Shown here: piece after piece, positions 26,477 through 35,577 of the stretch
Numbering within the stretch: the first letter of the stretch is position 1
Layout: every line of letters begins with the position of its first letter
DNA from: Nocardioides islandensis
Lineage (GTDB): Bacteria; Actinomycetota; Actinomycetes; Propionibacteriales; Nocardioidaceae
Length of the DNA: 64,000 nucleotides
Assembly: GCF_015352455.1 (NCBI RefSeq)
Contig: NZ_JADKPN010000002.1
Location: forward strand, 62,001-126,000
Direction of reading: 5' to 3'
Translations under genes and position numbers: made by a program
Notes under the pieces: model-generated
What the model saw: the letters and a program-made list of their open reading frames with translations, nothing else
Told to the model about the DNA's origin: nothing
Databases searched by the model: none

Positions 26477-27201
26477 TGGGAGATGCGGTCCCAGCCGCGT
26501 CGGGGCCGGTGGCTACCGAGCTGGTCGTCCCGGCTGCGGTAGACGATGTAGGGCCGCGTGAGGTATCCCAGTGGTGCGCTGAAGACGTGCACGAGGCGAG
26601 TGAACGGCCACAGCGCGAAGAGCCCGAACGCCACCAGTGCGTGCAGTTGGAAGCCCCACGGCGCGTTGGCCATCAGGGAGGCATCGGGGTTGAAGGCGAG
26701 GAACGACCGGTACCAGACCGAGACGCCCTCGCGGTAGTTGTACTCCCCGCCGATGGTCATGATCGAGCCGGCGATGGTGTTCCACATCCCTAGCAGGATC
26801 ACCACGGCCAGGAAGGCGTACATGACCTTGTCCATCACAGTGGTTGCGGAGAAGACCGGGCCGACGGTGCGGCGCCGGTAGATCAGGATGACCATGCCGA
26901 CCACGGCCATGATGCCGGCCAGCAGGCCGCCCGTGACGGCCACCACGTGGTAGGCCTCGTGGCTGATGCCCATCGTGTCGGTCCATGATTGTGGGACCAG
27001 CAGACCCACGATGTGGCCGCCGACGACGCCGAGCATGCCGAAGTGGAACAGGGGGCTGCCGATCCGTAGGAGCCGATTCTCGTAGAGCTGGGAGGAGCGG
27101 GTGGTCCAGCCGAACTTGTCATAGCGGTAGCGCCAGAAATGGCCGACGACAAAGGTGGCGAGGCAGAGGTAGGGGACGATCACCCACAAGAAGGTGTCCA
27201 C
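26473..27201 (-). CDS. narI: Respiratory nitrate reductase gamma subunit (cytochrome b)
   Basis: Membrane anchor of 242 aa that takes electrons from menaquinol through two hemes b and passes them to NarH. Five membrane helices are visible, with heme-ligand His residues in VVGHFWRYR, FHFGMLGVVGGHIVGL, ISHEAYHVVA and GFQLHALVAFG. RYDKFGWTTRSSQLYE is a typical family stretch. GTG 27201 gives the usual N-terminus; a TTG at 27207 overlapping the narJ stop is an alternative. Confidence 0.95.
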   Translation of the reverse strand: MDTFLWVIVPYLCLATFVVGHFWRYRYDKFGWTTRSSQLYENRLLRIGSPLFHFGMLGVVGGHIVGLLVPQSWTDTMGISHEAYHVVAVTGGLLAGIMAVVGMVILIYRRRTVGPVFSATTVMDKVMYAFLAVVILLGMWNTIAGSIMTIGGEYNYREGVSVWYRSFLAFNPDASLMANAPWGFQLHALVAFGLFALWPFTRLVHVFSAPLGYLTRPYIVYRSRDDQLGSHRPRRGWDRISQ

Positions 27202-27203
27202 GG

Positions 27204-27929
27204 TCAACGGGCTCCCATCGAGTGGGAAGGGAACGACGGCATCGGAAGCGGGATCGGGGAGTCGGGGGCGGCCGGGCCGGGGTCGAAGCCGGGGGTGGCG
27301 TACGGCGTGAGGCCGACCTCCTCCTCCGGGGGACCCTCGGCGGCAAGCCGGCGGACCGCCTCGACCTCGTCGCCGCGCAGTGGTGGCAGCGTCGCGGTCA
27401 CGGTTTCGACAACGCCGGCCCATGGTGAGCCGAGGTCGCGCAGCGACATTCGCAGCAGCTCCAGCCCGGCTCGGTGGTCGAGCATCAGCTGCCGCCCGGT
27501 GGTCTGGTCGCCGGTAGCGGCGAACTCCAGCACCACGCACAGGTGGTCGGGCAGCTCCTCGTCGATCACCTCGAAGCCGGCGGCGAGGTAGGCCTGCTTG
27601 AACCGGAGCAGCGCCATCCCGCGCTTGCGGGTGTCGCCGTGGGCGAAGTAGGTGAGGAACAGGTTCGAGCGCCGCCGGGTGTCGAAGGTCTCGACGTACT
27701 CTGCCTGCAGCTCGGCCAAGGGCGTGCGCTCCAGGTGGTCGGCGAACCCGCGGAGCGGGTCACCGAGCCGGTCGGGCAGCGCCCGGGAGGCCGAGCGGAC
27801 CAGCTCCACGTGGTCGAGCAGGTCCTCGGAGGGGTAGTCGAGGAGCAGGGAGGCGGCCTGCCAGACGATCGTGAGCTGCTCGGCGTCGAGGCCCGCCCGC
27901 CGGCGGGACCTCATTGTCGCGCCCCTCAC
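27204..27929 (-). CDS. narJ: Nitrate reductase assembly chaperone (delta subunit)
   Basis: Cytoplasmic chaperone of 241 aa that holds NarG during molybdenum-cofactor insertion; it is not part of the final enzyme. The all-helical TorD/NarJ fold is recognised from WQAASLLLDYPSEDLLDH, the YVETFDTRRRSNLFLTYFAHGDTRKRG motif and the C-terminal proline-rich tail. The GTG start overlaps the narH stop (GTGA), with ATG 27914 as an alternative. Lies in the standard GHJI order. Confidence 0.95.
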   Translation of the reverse strand: MRGATMRSRRRAGLDAEQLTIVWQAASLLLDYPSEDLLDHVELVRSASRALPDRLGDPLRGFADHLERTPLAELQAEYVETFDTRRRSNLFLTYFAHGDTRKRGMALLRFKQAYLAAGFEVIDEELPDHLCVVLEFAATGDQTTGRQLMLDHRAGLELLRMSLRDLGSPWAGVVETVTATLPPLRGDEVEAVRRLAAEGPPEEEVGLTPYATPGFDPGPAAPDSPIPLPMPSFPSHSMGAR

Positions 27930-29599
27930 TGCTCGTCACCTCGGCCGTGGTGCTGGTCGGCGTCCTTGGGGGGGAACATCCCGGGGGGAGCGCCCTTGCC
28001 GTCCCAGTTGAGCAGGTTCACCCGTGCCGCCTTGTCGTTGGGCGAGGCGATGGTGTCGGAGGTCTGCCGGTCCTGGAGCATCCGGAAGTTCTCGACCGCG
28101 AGCGGGGTCTGGCTGCCGGAGCCTTCGCCGAAGATCTCGGGGTTGCCGCCGCCGTACTCCGAGACGGAGCACTCTGTGGCGATCTCCTCGAGCGAGTGCG
28201 CCTGCTCGGCGTGGGCGGGCGGGATGACGTAGCGCTCGTCGTACTTGGCGATCGCGAGCAGGCGGTACATGTCGTACATCTCCTCTTCGCTCATGCCGAC
28301 CGCGGCGGGGATGGAGGCGTCCGGGTCGCGGCCCAAGTTGATGTCGCGCATGTAGGAGCGCATCGCGGCGAGCTTCTTGAGCACCCCGTCGACCGGGACC
28401 GTGTCACCCGCGGTGAACAGCTCCGCGAGGTACTCGACCGGGATTCGCAGCGCGTCGATCGCCGCGAACAGGTTGCCGGTGTCCTCGGCGTCCTCACCGG
28501 TCTCGCGCACCACGTCGATGACCGGTGACAGCGGCGGGATGTACCAGACCATCGGCATCGTGCGGTACTCCGGGTGCAGTGGCAGCGCGACCTTGAAGAC
28601 GTTGATCAGCGCGTGGATCGGCGAGCGCTGCGCGGCGTCGATCCAGTCCCGGGGGATGCCGTCGCGCTCGGCGGCGCGGACGACCTCGGGGTCGTGAGGG
28701 TCCATCAAGACCGAGCGCTGGGCCTCGTAGAGGTCGTGCTCGTCGGGCACGGACGCTGCTTCCAGCACCCGGTCGGCGTCGTAGAGCACCAGGCCGATGT
28801 AGCGCAGCCGACCGACGCAGGTCTCCGCGCAGACGGTCGGCAGCCCGACCTCGATCCGCGGGAAGCAGAAAGTGCACTTCTCGGCCTTGCCGGTCTTGTG
28901 GTTGAAGTAGACCTTCTTGTACGGACAGCCGGACACGCACATCCGCCAGCCTCGGCAGCGGTCCTGGTCGACGAGCACGATGCCGTCCTCGGCGCGCTTG
29001 TAGATCGCCCCGGACGGGCACGACGCGGCGCAGGACGGGTTCAGGCAGTGCTCGCAGATCCGCGGCAGGTAGAACATGAAGGTCTGCTCGAACTCGAACT
29101 TCACCTTGTCAGCGATCTTCGCCAGCATCGGGTCGTGCTTCTCGGTCGCTGCCGACCCGCCGAGGTTGTCATCCCAGTTCGAGGACCAGGAGATCTTCAT
29201 GTCCTTGCCGGAGATCAGCGACTTGGGCCGCGCGACCGGCGTGTGCTCCTGCGCCGGAGCGTCGGTGAGCGTGGCGTAGTCGTAGGTCCAGGGCTCGTAG
29301 TAGTCCTTGATCGAGGGAAGCTTGGGATTGGAGAAGATCGTCGCGAGCTTGCGCCACCGGCCGCCCGCCTTGAGGGAGAGTCGACCGCGCTTGTTGAGCG
29401 TCCAGCCGCCCTTCCACTCCTCCTGGTCCTCGTAGCGCCGCGGGTAGCCCTGGCCGGGCCGGGTCTCCACGTTGTTGAACCAGACGTACTCCGTGCCGGT
29501 GCGGTTGGTCCACGCCTGCTTGCAGGTCACCGAGCAGGTGTGGCAGCCGATGCATTTGTCGAGGTTCATCACCATCGCCATCTGGGCCATGACCTTCAT
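27926..29599 (-). CDS. narH: Respiratory nitrate reductase beta subunit (iron-sulfur)
   Basis: Electron-transfer subunit of 557 aa with four iron-sulfur clusters. The Cys groups are visible in CIGCHTCSVTCKQAW (16-30), CEHCLNPSCAASCPSG, CRGWRMCVSGCPYKK (Trp in place of one Cys, as in the normal 3Fe-4S site) and CTFCFPRIEVG. The open frame extends upstream into narG antisense sequence, but ATG 29599 overlaps the narG stop and begins the family N-terminus KVMAQMAMVMNLDKC. Confidence 0.97.
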   Translation of the reverse strand: MKVMAQMAMVMNLDKCIGCHTCSVTCKQAWTNRTGTEYVWFNNVETRPGQGYPRRYEDQEEWKGGWTLNKRGRLSLKAGGRWRKLATIFSNPKLPSIKDYYEPWTYDYATLTDAPAQEHTPVARPKSLISGKDMKISWSSNWDDNLGGSAATEKHDPMLAKIADKVKFEFEQTFMFYLPRICEHCLNPSCAASCPSGAIYKRAEDGIVLVDQDRCRGWRMCVSGCPYKKVYFNHKTGKAEKCTFCFPRIEVGLPTVCAETCVGRLRYIGLVLYDADRVLEAASVPDEHDLYEAQRSVLMDPHDPEVVRAAERDGIPRDWIDAAQRSPIHALINVFKVALPLHPEYRTMPMVWYIPPLSPVIDVVRETGEDAEDTGNLFAAIDALRIPVEYLAELFTAGDTVPVDGVLKKLAAMRSYMRDINLGRDPDASIPAAVGMSEEEMYDMYRLLAIAKYDERYVIPPAHAEQAHSLEEIATECSVSEYGGGNPEIFGEGSGSQTPLAVENFRMLQDRQTSDTIASPNDKAARVNLLNWDGKGAPPGMFPPKDADQHHGRGDEQ

Positions 29600-32500
29600 C
29601 AGTAGGTCACCTCCTGCGAACGCTTGCGGATGACGGTGACCTCGTCGCGCTGGTTGCCGGTGGGGCCGAGGTAGTTGAACGCGAAGGACAGCTGGGCGTA
29701 GCCGCCGATCAGGTGGCTGGGCTTGACCAGGATCCGGGTCAGCGAGTTGTGGATGCCGCCGCGTTTGCCCGAGGTCTCGGCGATGGGGACGTCGATCAGC
29801 CGGTCCTGGGCGTGGTGCATGTAGACCGTGCCCTCGGGCATCCGGTGCGACACGATCGCGCGCGCCACCACGACGCCGTTGCGGTTGACCGCCTCGATCC
29901 AGTCGTTGTCCTCGACGCCGACCTTGGCGGCGTCCTTGTCGCTCATCCAGATCGTCTGCCCGCCCCGCGAGAGCGACAGCATGAAGAGGTTGTCCTGGTA
30001 CTCCGAGTGGATCGACCACTTGTTGTGCGGCGTCAGGTAGCGCACGGTCACCCCCAGCTCCCCCACGTCGCCGACATCCGGCTCGCTAAAGAGCGCGCCC
30101 ATGTTGAGCGGCGGCCGGTAGACCGGCAGCCCCTCCCCAAGCTCGGTCATCCAGTCGTGGTCGAGGTAGAAGTGCTGCCGCCCGGTCAGCGTGTGCCACG
30201 GCTTGAGCCGCTCCACGTTGATGGTGAACGGTGAGTAGCGCCGGCCGCCGGTCTCGGACCCCGACCACTCCGGGGAGGTGATCACCGGCACCGGCGCAGC
30301 CTGGGTGTCGGCGAAGGTGATCTGCTTGCCCTCGTGCTCGGCGGCCAGGTCGTGCAGCAGCCGACCGGTGCGCTTCTCGAGCGTCTTGAAGCCCTGGGTC
30401 GCAAGGTGGCCGTTGGTGGTGCCGGACAGGGCCAGGATCGCCTCGCAGGCATGCACGTCGCGCTTCAGCGACGGGCGGCCGTCGGCCGGGCCGCCGCGCA
30501 CGGCCCCGTTCTTGGCGCGCAGGTAGTCGATGGACGCGGTGACGTCGTACGTCACCCCCTTGGTGGTGGTGCCGAGAGTGTCGAGCAGCGGCCCGAGCGC
30601 CTGCATCTGCGCGCCGACGGCGGCGTAGTCGCGCTCGACCTCGACGATCTTGGGCATGGTCACCCCGGGAACCGGTTCGCACTCGCCGTGCTTCCAGTCC
30701 CGGACCACGCCGTGCGGGTTGGCCATCGCGTCGGGAGTGTCGTGCAGCAGCGGCACCGCCACGACGTCGTGGCGGGTGCCGAGGTGGGTCGTGGCGAGCT
30801 CGCTGAACTTCGCCGCGATCGTCTGGAAGGCGTCCCAGTCGGTGCGGGTCTGCCACGGCGGCGCGATCGCGGGGTTGAACGAATGCACGAACGGGTGCAT
30901 GTCGGTGGTGTTGAGGTCGTGCTTCTCGTACCAGGTGGCGGCAGGCAGCACGACGTCAGAGAAGATCGTGGTGCTGGTCTGGCGGAAGTCGAGGGTGAGC
31001 AGCAGGTCGAGCTTCCCCTCGGGCGCCTCCTCGTGCCAGTCGACCTCCTGGGGCCGCTGGCTCTCGGACGCCTCCGTCGCGCGCAGCGAGCTGTCCGTGC
31101 CGAGCAGGTGCTTGAGGAAGTACTCGTTGCCCTTGCCGGAGGAGCCGAGCAGGTTGGCCCGCCAGATCGCGAGCACCCGCGGGAAGTTCTCCGGCGCGTC
31201 GGGATCCTCGGCGGCGAACCGCAGGTCGCCGGACTTAAGCTGGTCGACGACGTGCTCGGCGACCGAACGACCGGCGGCCCGGGCCTCGTCGGCGAGGTCC
31301 AGCGGGTTCCGGTTGAAGGTCGGGTACGACGGCATCCAGCCCATCCGTGCGCTCTTCGCGATCACGTCGGCGGTGCTCATCCCGGCCAGCTTGCCGGTGC
31401 CGGTCGCCGCCGAGACCGTGTCCGCGCCGAATGTGTCGTAGCGGAACTGGTTGGTGTGGAGGTACCAGTACGCCGTGTGGATCATCTGCCGCGGCGGCCG
31501 CTTCCAGTCGAGGCCGAAGGCGAGCTGCGCCCACCCGGTGACCGGTCGGCACTTCTCCTGGCCGACGTAGTGAGCCCAGCCGCCCCCGTTGACGCCCTGG
31601 CAGCCGGTCATCGTGGTCAGCCCGAGGAAGCCGCGATAGATCGTGTCGGAGTGGAACCAGTGGTTGGTGCCGGCGCCCATCAGGATCATCGAGCGACCCT
31701 TGGACTCCTCGGCGTTGGCCGCGAACTCGCGGGCGATCCGGGCCGCAGCCGAGGCGGGGACGCTGGTGATCGTCTCCTGCCAGGCGGGAGTATACGGCGC
31801 GGTGGCGTCGTCGTACGACGTGGCGTAGCTGCCGCCGAGGCCGTCGCGCGCGACACCGTACTGCGCCAGCATCAGGTCGAAGACGGTGGTGACGAGGGTC
31901 TCCCCCACCCGGCGCACCGGCACCCCTCGGGTCAGGGAGCCCGGGGCGCCGTCGACGTTGTCGAAGCGGGGCAGCTCGACGAGCATCGTCTCGGCGCCGG
32001 GCCCGAGCAGGGTCAGCCGCGGGTCGATGTCGCCGAGGTCGAGGTTCCAGCGGCCTGTGCCGGCCTCGCCGAAGCGGTCGCCCAGGGACCCGTTCGGCAC
32101 GACCAGGTCGTCGGTGCGGGCATCGACCAGGACCGTCTTGAAGTGGGCGTTCTCCTCACCCGCGTGGTCGGGCAGGTCCGCGGCCGTGAGGAACTTCCCG
32201 GGCCGGTGGGCGCCGCCGGCCACGGCCTCGAGGGCTACCAGGTAGGGCAGGTCGGTGTACTTCTTGGTGTAGTCGGCGAAGTAGGGGGTCTGCTTGTCGA
32301 CGAAGAACTCCTTGAGCACGACGTGGCCCATGGCCATCGCCAGCGCCCCGTCGGTGCCGGGCTTGATCGCCAGCCACTCATCGGCGAACTTCACGTTGTC
32401 GGCGTAGTCGGGCGAGACCACGACCACCTTCTGGCCGCGGTAGCGCGCCTCGGTCATCCAGTGCGCATCGGGCGTGCGGGTGACCGGCACGTTCGAGCCC

Positions 32501-33324
32501 CACATGACCAGGTAGCCGGCATCCCACCAGTCGCCGGACTCCGGTACGTCGGTCTGGTCGCCGAACACCTGCGGTGACGCGACCGGCAGGTCGGCGTACC
32601 AGTCGTAGAAGCTCAGCATCGAGCCGCCGATCAGCGAGGTGAAGCGCGCACCGGAGGCGTGCGAGACCATCGACATCGCGGGGATCGGCGAGAACCCGGC
32701 GACGCGGTCCGGGCCCCACTTCCTGATCGTGTGCACGTAGGCCGCGGCGACCATCTCGGTTGCCTCCTCCCACGTCGCTCGGACCAGCCCCCCCTTGCCC
32801 CGCGCGGACTTGTAGGCGCGCGCCCGCAGCGGGTTGTCCACGATGTGCGCCCACGCGGCGACCGGGTCACCGTGCTGGGACTTGGCCTCGCGGTACATCT
32901 GCAGCAGCACGCCGCGCACGTAGGGATAACGGATCCGCGTGGGCGAGTAGGTGTACCAGGAGAACGCCGCCCCGCGGGGACAGCCGCGTGGCTCGTACTC
33001 CGGCTTGTCCGGACCCACCGAGGGGTAGTCGGTCTGCTGGGTCTCCCAGGTGATGATCCCGTCCTTGACGTAGACCTTCCACGAGCAGGAGCCTGTGCAA
33101 TTGACTCCGTGCGTGGAGCGCACCACCTTGTCGTGGCTCCACCGATCCCGGTAGAAGTCGTCGGCCTGCCGACCACCCTTCATGCTCAGCGTCCGCAGGT
33201 CGTCGGAGACCGTGCCCTTGGTGAAGAAGCGTCTGGTGCGCACCAGTGCGTCGCTGAGCCCTCCGTCCAGCCCGACCTCGCGCTGCGTGTCCTGCTGACC
33301 TTCGGGCTGGACCTCTGTGCTCAC
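29599..33324 (-). CDS. narG: Respiratory nitrate reductase alpha subunit (molybdenum)
   Basis: Catalytic subunit of 1241 aa reducing nitrate to nitrite with bis-MGD molybdenum on the cytoplasmic face. The FS0 cluster motif HGVNCTGSCSWKVYV (His ligand plus Cys) is at about residues 72-86. RGCPRGAAFSWYTYSPTR and the Mo-cofactor region SFYDWYADLP follow. The length is normal for NarG and no twin-Arg signal is present, as expected for a cytoplasmic complex. It lies 54 bases after narK in one long operon. Confidence 0.98.
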   Translation of the reverse strand: MSTEVQPEGQQDTQREVGLDGGLSDALVRTRRFFTKGTVSDDLRTLSMKGGRQADDFYRDRWSHDKVVRSTHGVNCTGSCSWKVYVKDGIITWETQQTDYPSVGPDKPEYEPRGCPRGAAFSWYTYSPTRIRYPYVRGVLLQMYREAKSQHGDPVAAWAHIVDNPLRARAYKSARGKGGLVRATWEEATEMVAAAYVHTIRKWGPDRVAGFSPIPAMSMVSHASGARFTSLIGGSMLSFYDWYADLPVASPQVFGDQTDVPESGDWWDAGYLVMWGSNVPVTRTPDAHWMTEARYRGQKVVVVSPDYADNVKFADEWLAIKPGTDGALAMAMGHVVLKEFFVDKQTPYFADYTKKYTDLPYLVALEAVAGGAHRPGKFLTAADLPDHAGEENAHFKTVLVDARTDDLVVPNGSLGDRFGEAGTGRWNLDLGDIDPRLTLLGPGAETMLVELPRFDNVDGAPGSLTRGVPVRRVGETLVTTVFDLMLAQYGVARDGLGGSYATSYDDATAPYTPAWQETITSVPASAAARIAREFAANAEESKGRSMILMGAGTNHWFHSDTIYRGFLGLTTMTGCQGVNGGGWAHYVGQEKCRPVTGWAQLAFGLDWKRPPRQMIHTAYWYLHTNQFRYDTFGADTVSAATGTGKLAGMSTADVIAKSARMGWMPSYPTFNRNPLDLADEARAAGRSVAEHVVDQLKSGDLRFAAEDPDAPENFPRVLAIWRANLLGSSGKGNEYFLKHLLGTDSSLRATEASESQRPQEVDWHEEAPEGKLDLLLTLDFRQTSTTIFSDVVLPAATWYEKHDLNTTDMHPFVHSFNPAIAPPWQTRTDWDAFQTIAAKFSELATTHLGTRHDVVAVPLLHDTPDAMANPHGVVRDWKHGECEPVPGVTMPKIVEVERDYAAVGAQMQALGPLLDTLGTTTKGVTYDVTASIDYLRAKNGAVRGGPADGRPSLKRDVHACEAILALSGTTNGHLATQGFKTLEKRTGRLLHDLAAEHEGKQITFADTQAAPVPVITSPEWSGSETGGRRYSPFTINVERLKPWHTLTGRQHFYLDHDWMTELGEGLPVYRPPLNMGALFSEPDVGDVGELGVTVRYLTPHNKWSIHSEYQDNLFMLSLSRGGQTIWMSDKDAAKVGVEDNDWIEAVNRNGVVVARAIVSHRMPEGTVYMHHAQDRLIDVPIAETSGKRGGIHNSLTRILVKPSHLIGGYAQLSFAFNYLGPTGNQRDEVTVIRKRSQEVTY

Positions 33325-33378
33325 GGGCTCATCCTGACGTCGGGGATGGAGGGTCTTTGGTGGACGTTACCGAGAGGC

Positions 33379-34644
33379 TCAGGCTGGGCTCGGGTGGGAT
33401 GCGGCTGTGTCGTGTGAGCGTTCGGTTCGTCGGACCACGGTCAGGGTCAGGATCAGAGTGAGCCCGGCGGTCACCGACAGGAGCCAGAGGCCGATCGCGT
33501 AGGAGTCGGTGCGACCGTAGACGTAGCCCATGATCAGCGGCGGCACGAACCCGCCGAGCCCGCCGGCAGCGCCCACCAGACCGGTCACCCCACCCACCCG
33601 GGAGGGGTCCGTGACCTTGGCGATCAGCGCGAAGGTGGCGCCACTGCCGGACCCGAGGGCGGCGGCCATGGCCAGGAACGCGGCCGTACCCACGTGCTCG
33701 AGGAGGGGATGCGTCGCGGCGACCCCCGCCCCCACCGCTACCACGGCGAACCCGCTGGCGAGGACCGGGATCGGGCCGATCCGGTCGGAAAGCCAGCCCC
33801 CGACCGGGCGCATGACGACGGCGACCAGGACGAAGCCCGCCATCCGATTGGCGGCGTCCGCTGGGGTCAGCGCGTAGTCGGTCTTGAGATAGGCGGGCAG
33901 GTACACCGAGAACGCGACGTATCCGCCGAAGGCGACCGCGTAGAGCGCGCAGGCCTGCCAGGTGATCGGCAGCCGGGCGTTGGCTGAGAGTCGGGTCAAC
34001 AGTGGCGTGGTCGGGATCGTGCGTCCCGGCGCATCGCGCAGGATGAGCCATGCGGCGATCGCGTAGACCGTGAGGACACCTGCGGTGATCAGGAACGGCG
34101 CCTTGGATCCCACGTTGGTGAAGAGCTTCACGGTGGTCAGGGCGCTGATCGCGGTCCCGCCCATGCCTGCGCCAAAGATGCCGATCGCGAGGCCTCGGCG
34201 CGCCGGGGGGAACCACGCGTTCACGAACGGCACCCCGACCGCGAAGGCGGTGCCGGCGATGCCGAGGAAGAACCCACCCACCAGCAGCAGCGCGTAGGAG
34301 GAAAGGGCGAAGAAGGCGATGAACAGGATCGGCACGATGGTGACACCCGAGATGATGGGGAACATCACCCGGCCGCCGAACCTGTCGGTCAGGGCGCCGA
34401 CCACGATCCGGCCCACCGAACCGACAATGACCGGCACCGCAACCAGCAGTGCCACGTCGGATTCGCTGAGTGTCCCGAGGGTGCCCTTGTCGCGGAACAG
34501 CGGGCCAAGCGGACTGATCAGGGCCCAGGCCCAGAAGTTCACGGCGAACCCGAGGGTCGCCATGGCCAGCATCAGCCACGGCGAGCCGGCCGTCTGGCGG
34601 GTACGACGTTCAGCCGGCGTCGATTCCTCAGTCGGTGCGGTCAT
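33379..34644 (-). CDS. narK: Nitrate/nitrite transporter (MFS, NarK family)
   Basis: Major-facilitator transporter of about 421 aa with twelve membrane segments. The nitrate-signature Gly-rich helices are recognisable in GIFGAGMGGTAISALTTVK and SGSGATFALIAKVTD, and the family Arg positions in GRIVVGALTDRFGGR. It imports nitrate or exchanges nitrate and nitrite for the nitrate reductase encoded downstream. ATG 34644, with GGGGGA nine bases before it, is preferred; an in-frame ATG at 34725 would overlap the hemerythrin gene by 14 bases. Confidence 0.93.
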   Translation of the reverse strand: MTAPTEESTPAERRTRQTAGSPWLMLAMATLGFAVNFWAWALISPLGPLFRDKGTLGTLSESDVALLVAVPVIVGSVGRIVVGALTDRFGGRVMFPIISGVTIVPILFIAFFALSSYALLLVGGFFLGIAGTAFAVGVPFVNAWFPPARRGLAIGIFGAGMGGTAISALTTVKLFTNVGSKAPFLITAGVLTVYAIAAWLILRDAPGRTIPTTPLLTRLSANARLPITWQACALYAVAFGGYVAFSVYLPAYLKTDYALTPADAANRMAGFVLVAVVMRPVGGWLSDRIGPIPVLASGFAVVAVGAGVAATHPLLEHVGTAAFLAMAAALGSGSGATFALIAKVTDPSRVGGVTGLVGAAGGLGGFVPPLIMGYVYGRTDSYAIGLWLLSVTAGLTLILTLTVVRRTERSHDTAASHPSPA

Positions 34645-34711
34645 GGTCGTCGTCCCCCTGGGCTCGTCGTGGTTTCCACTCTTGCTGACGGCGCCCGTGT
34701 TGCCAATGATC

Positions 34712-35515
34712 TCAGTCTCGTGCATCCGTGCGCTCCAGGGTGAGTCGCCAAACCTCGGGGCCGCGCTCGGTGTAGGCCACCGCGAAGGCTCCTGGCCAGC
34801 GCTGGTTGACTTGGCCGAGAAGCGGCAGCGGGTCGTGGGGTGCGACCAGCTCCAGGCCAGCGCCCGGCTGGACGGACTCCAACGCTCCGAAGATCGTCGC
34901 GTGCCGGATCACGTGTGGGATCGGGCGCACGTCCAGCTCGGGATACCCAGGGCTGTCGACCTCACCGCACGAGCAGCTGTGGCCCCCGCAGCCTTCATCT
35001 CCATGGTCCGGGGCGTTCGTATCGTCCGTATCGCCGAGGAGCTCGTGCATGCCACCGAGCAGGTCATGCAGCGAGACGCCGGGGGTGGCGGCAAGCAGCG
35101 GCACCACGAGGTCGTTCTCCTTGGTCAGGTGGGAGTCGAAGACCGCACGCAGTGCCACGGCCGACCCGGCAGCACGCAGCAGGTCCGCGGAGTCCGCCAC
35201 CTCGCGCAGCAGCCCGGTGATGACGCCGTGCTCGCCGAGCATCGCTTCGACGAGCAGCCTGCCCTCGATGGTTGCCTGCGCGGCCGGGTACAGCGCCTGC
35301 TCCTCGGCCAGGGCGTGCGGTACCAGTTCGCGCTCGCACCAGTCCACCAGGTCACGACGGGCCCGCTCGGCTGCGGCGAGGTCGCGTCCGGAGGCGGCCG
35401 CGAACAGGGCCTCGGTGCGCAGTGTCAGGGCACCGGCCAGCCCGGCGTGGTGCTGCCTGACAGCCTCGGCGGCGTGGGCCTCGGCCTCGTTCGAGGCAAT
35501 GACGAGCTCGGACAT
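34712..35515 (-). CDS. Hemerythrin-like protein with C-terminal DUF2249 domain
   Basis: Soluble protein of 267 aa. Residues about 15-160 form a hemerythrin four-helix bundle with iron-ligand His/Glu in RQHHAGL, ERELVPHALAEEQALY, MLGEHGVITGLL and DSHLTKENDLVVP. A Cys-rich linker CGGHSCSCG follows, then DUF2249 (about 195-267, LDVRPIPHVIRHATIF). Such fusions are associated with nitric-oxide handling and denitrification. It is the first gene of the nar operon, with GGAGA before the ATG, and is divergent from the SufR-like regulator. Confidence 0.88.
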   Translation of the reverse strand: MSELVIASNEAEAHAAEAVRQHHAGLAGALTLRTEALFAAASGRDLAAAERARRDLVDWCERELVPHALAEEQALYPAAQATIEGRLLVEAMLGEHGVITGLLREVADSADLLRAAGSAVALRAVFDSHLTKENDLVVPLLAATPGVSLHDLLGGMHELLGDTDDTNAPDHGDEGCGGHSCSCGEVDSPGYPELDVRPIPHVIRHATIFGALESVQPGAGLELVAPHDPLPLLGQVNQRWPGAFAVAYTERGPEVWRLTLERTDARD

Positions 35516-35540
35516 CTTGCGGTCTCCTTGAGTGGCAGGT

Positions 35541-35570
35541 TTGGTGAGTCGAGATTGATTTTATTACACT
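35541..35570 (+). promoter_or_regulatory. Candidate promoter for a leaderless regulator transcript
   Basis: TTGGTG (35541-35546) and TACACT (35565-35570) are separated by 18 bases and fit a vegetative actinobacterial promoter. The GTG start at 35578 lies seven bases after the -10 box, where transcription should begin, and no ribosome site is present. The regulator mRNA is therefore probably leaderless. The surrounding 60 bases are unusually AT-rich and must also hold the nar-operon promoter on the other strand. Confidence 0.5.
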
Positions 35571-35577
35571 ATGCTCC

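Noticed and set aside
29600..30019. Upstream extension of the narH frame
   Set aside because: It lies entirely inside narG and has no NarH similarity; the start at 29599 is clear.
30334..32577. A 747-codon open frame antisense to narG
   Set aside because: It mirrors narG codons in GC-rich DNA, has low-complexity composition and no family match; narG is certain on the other strand.
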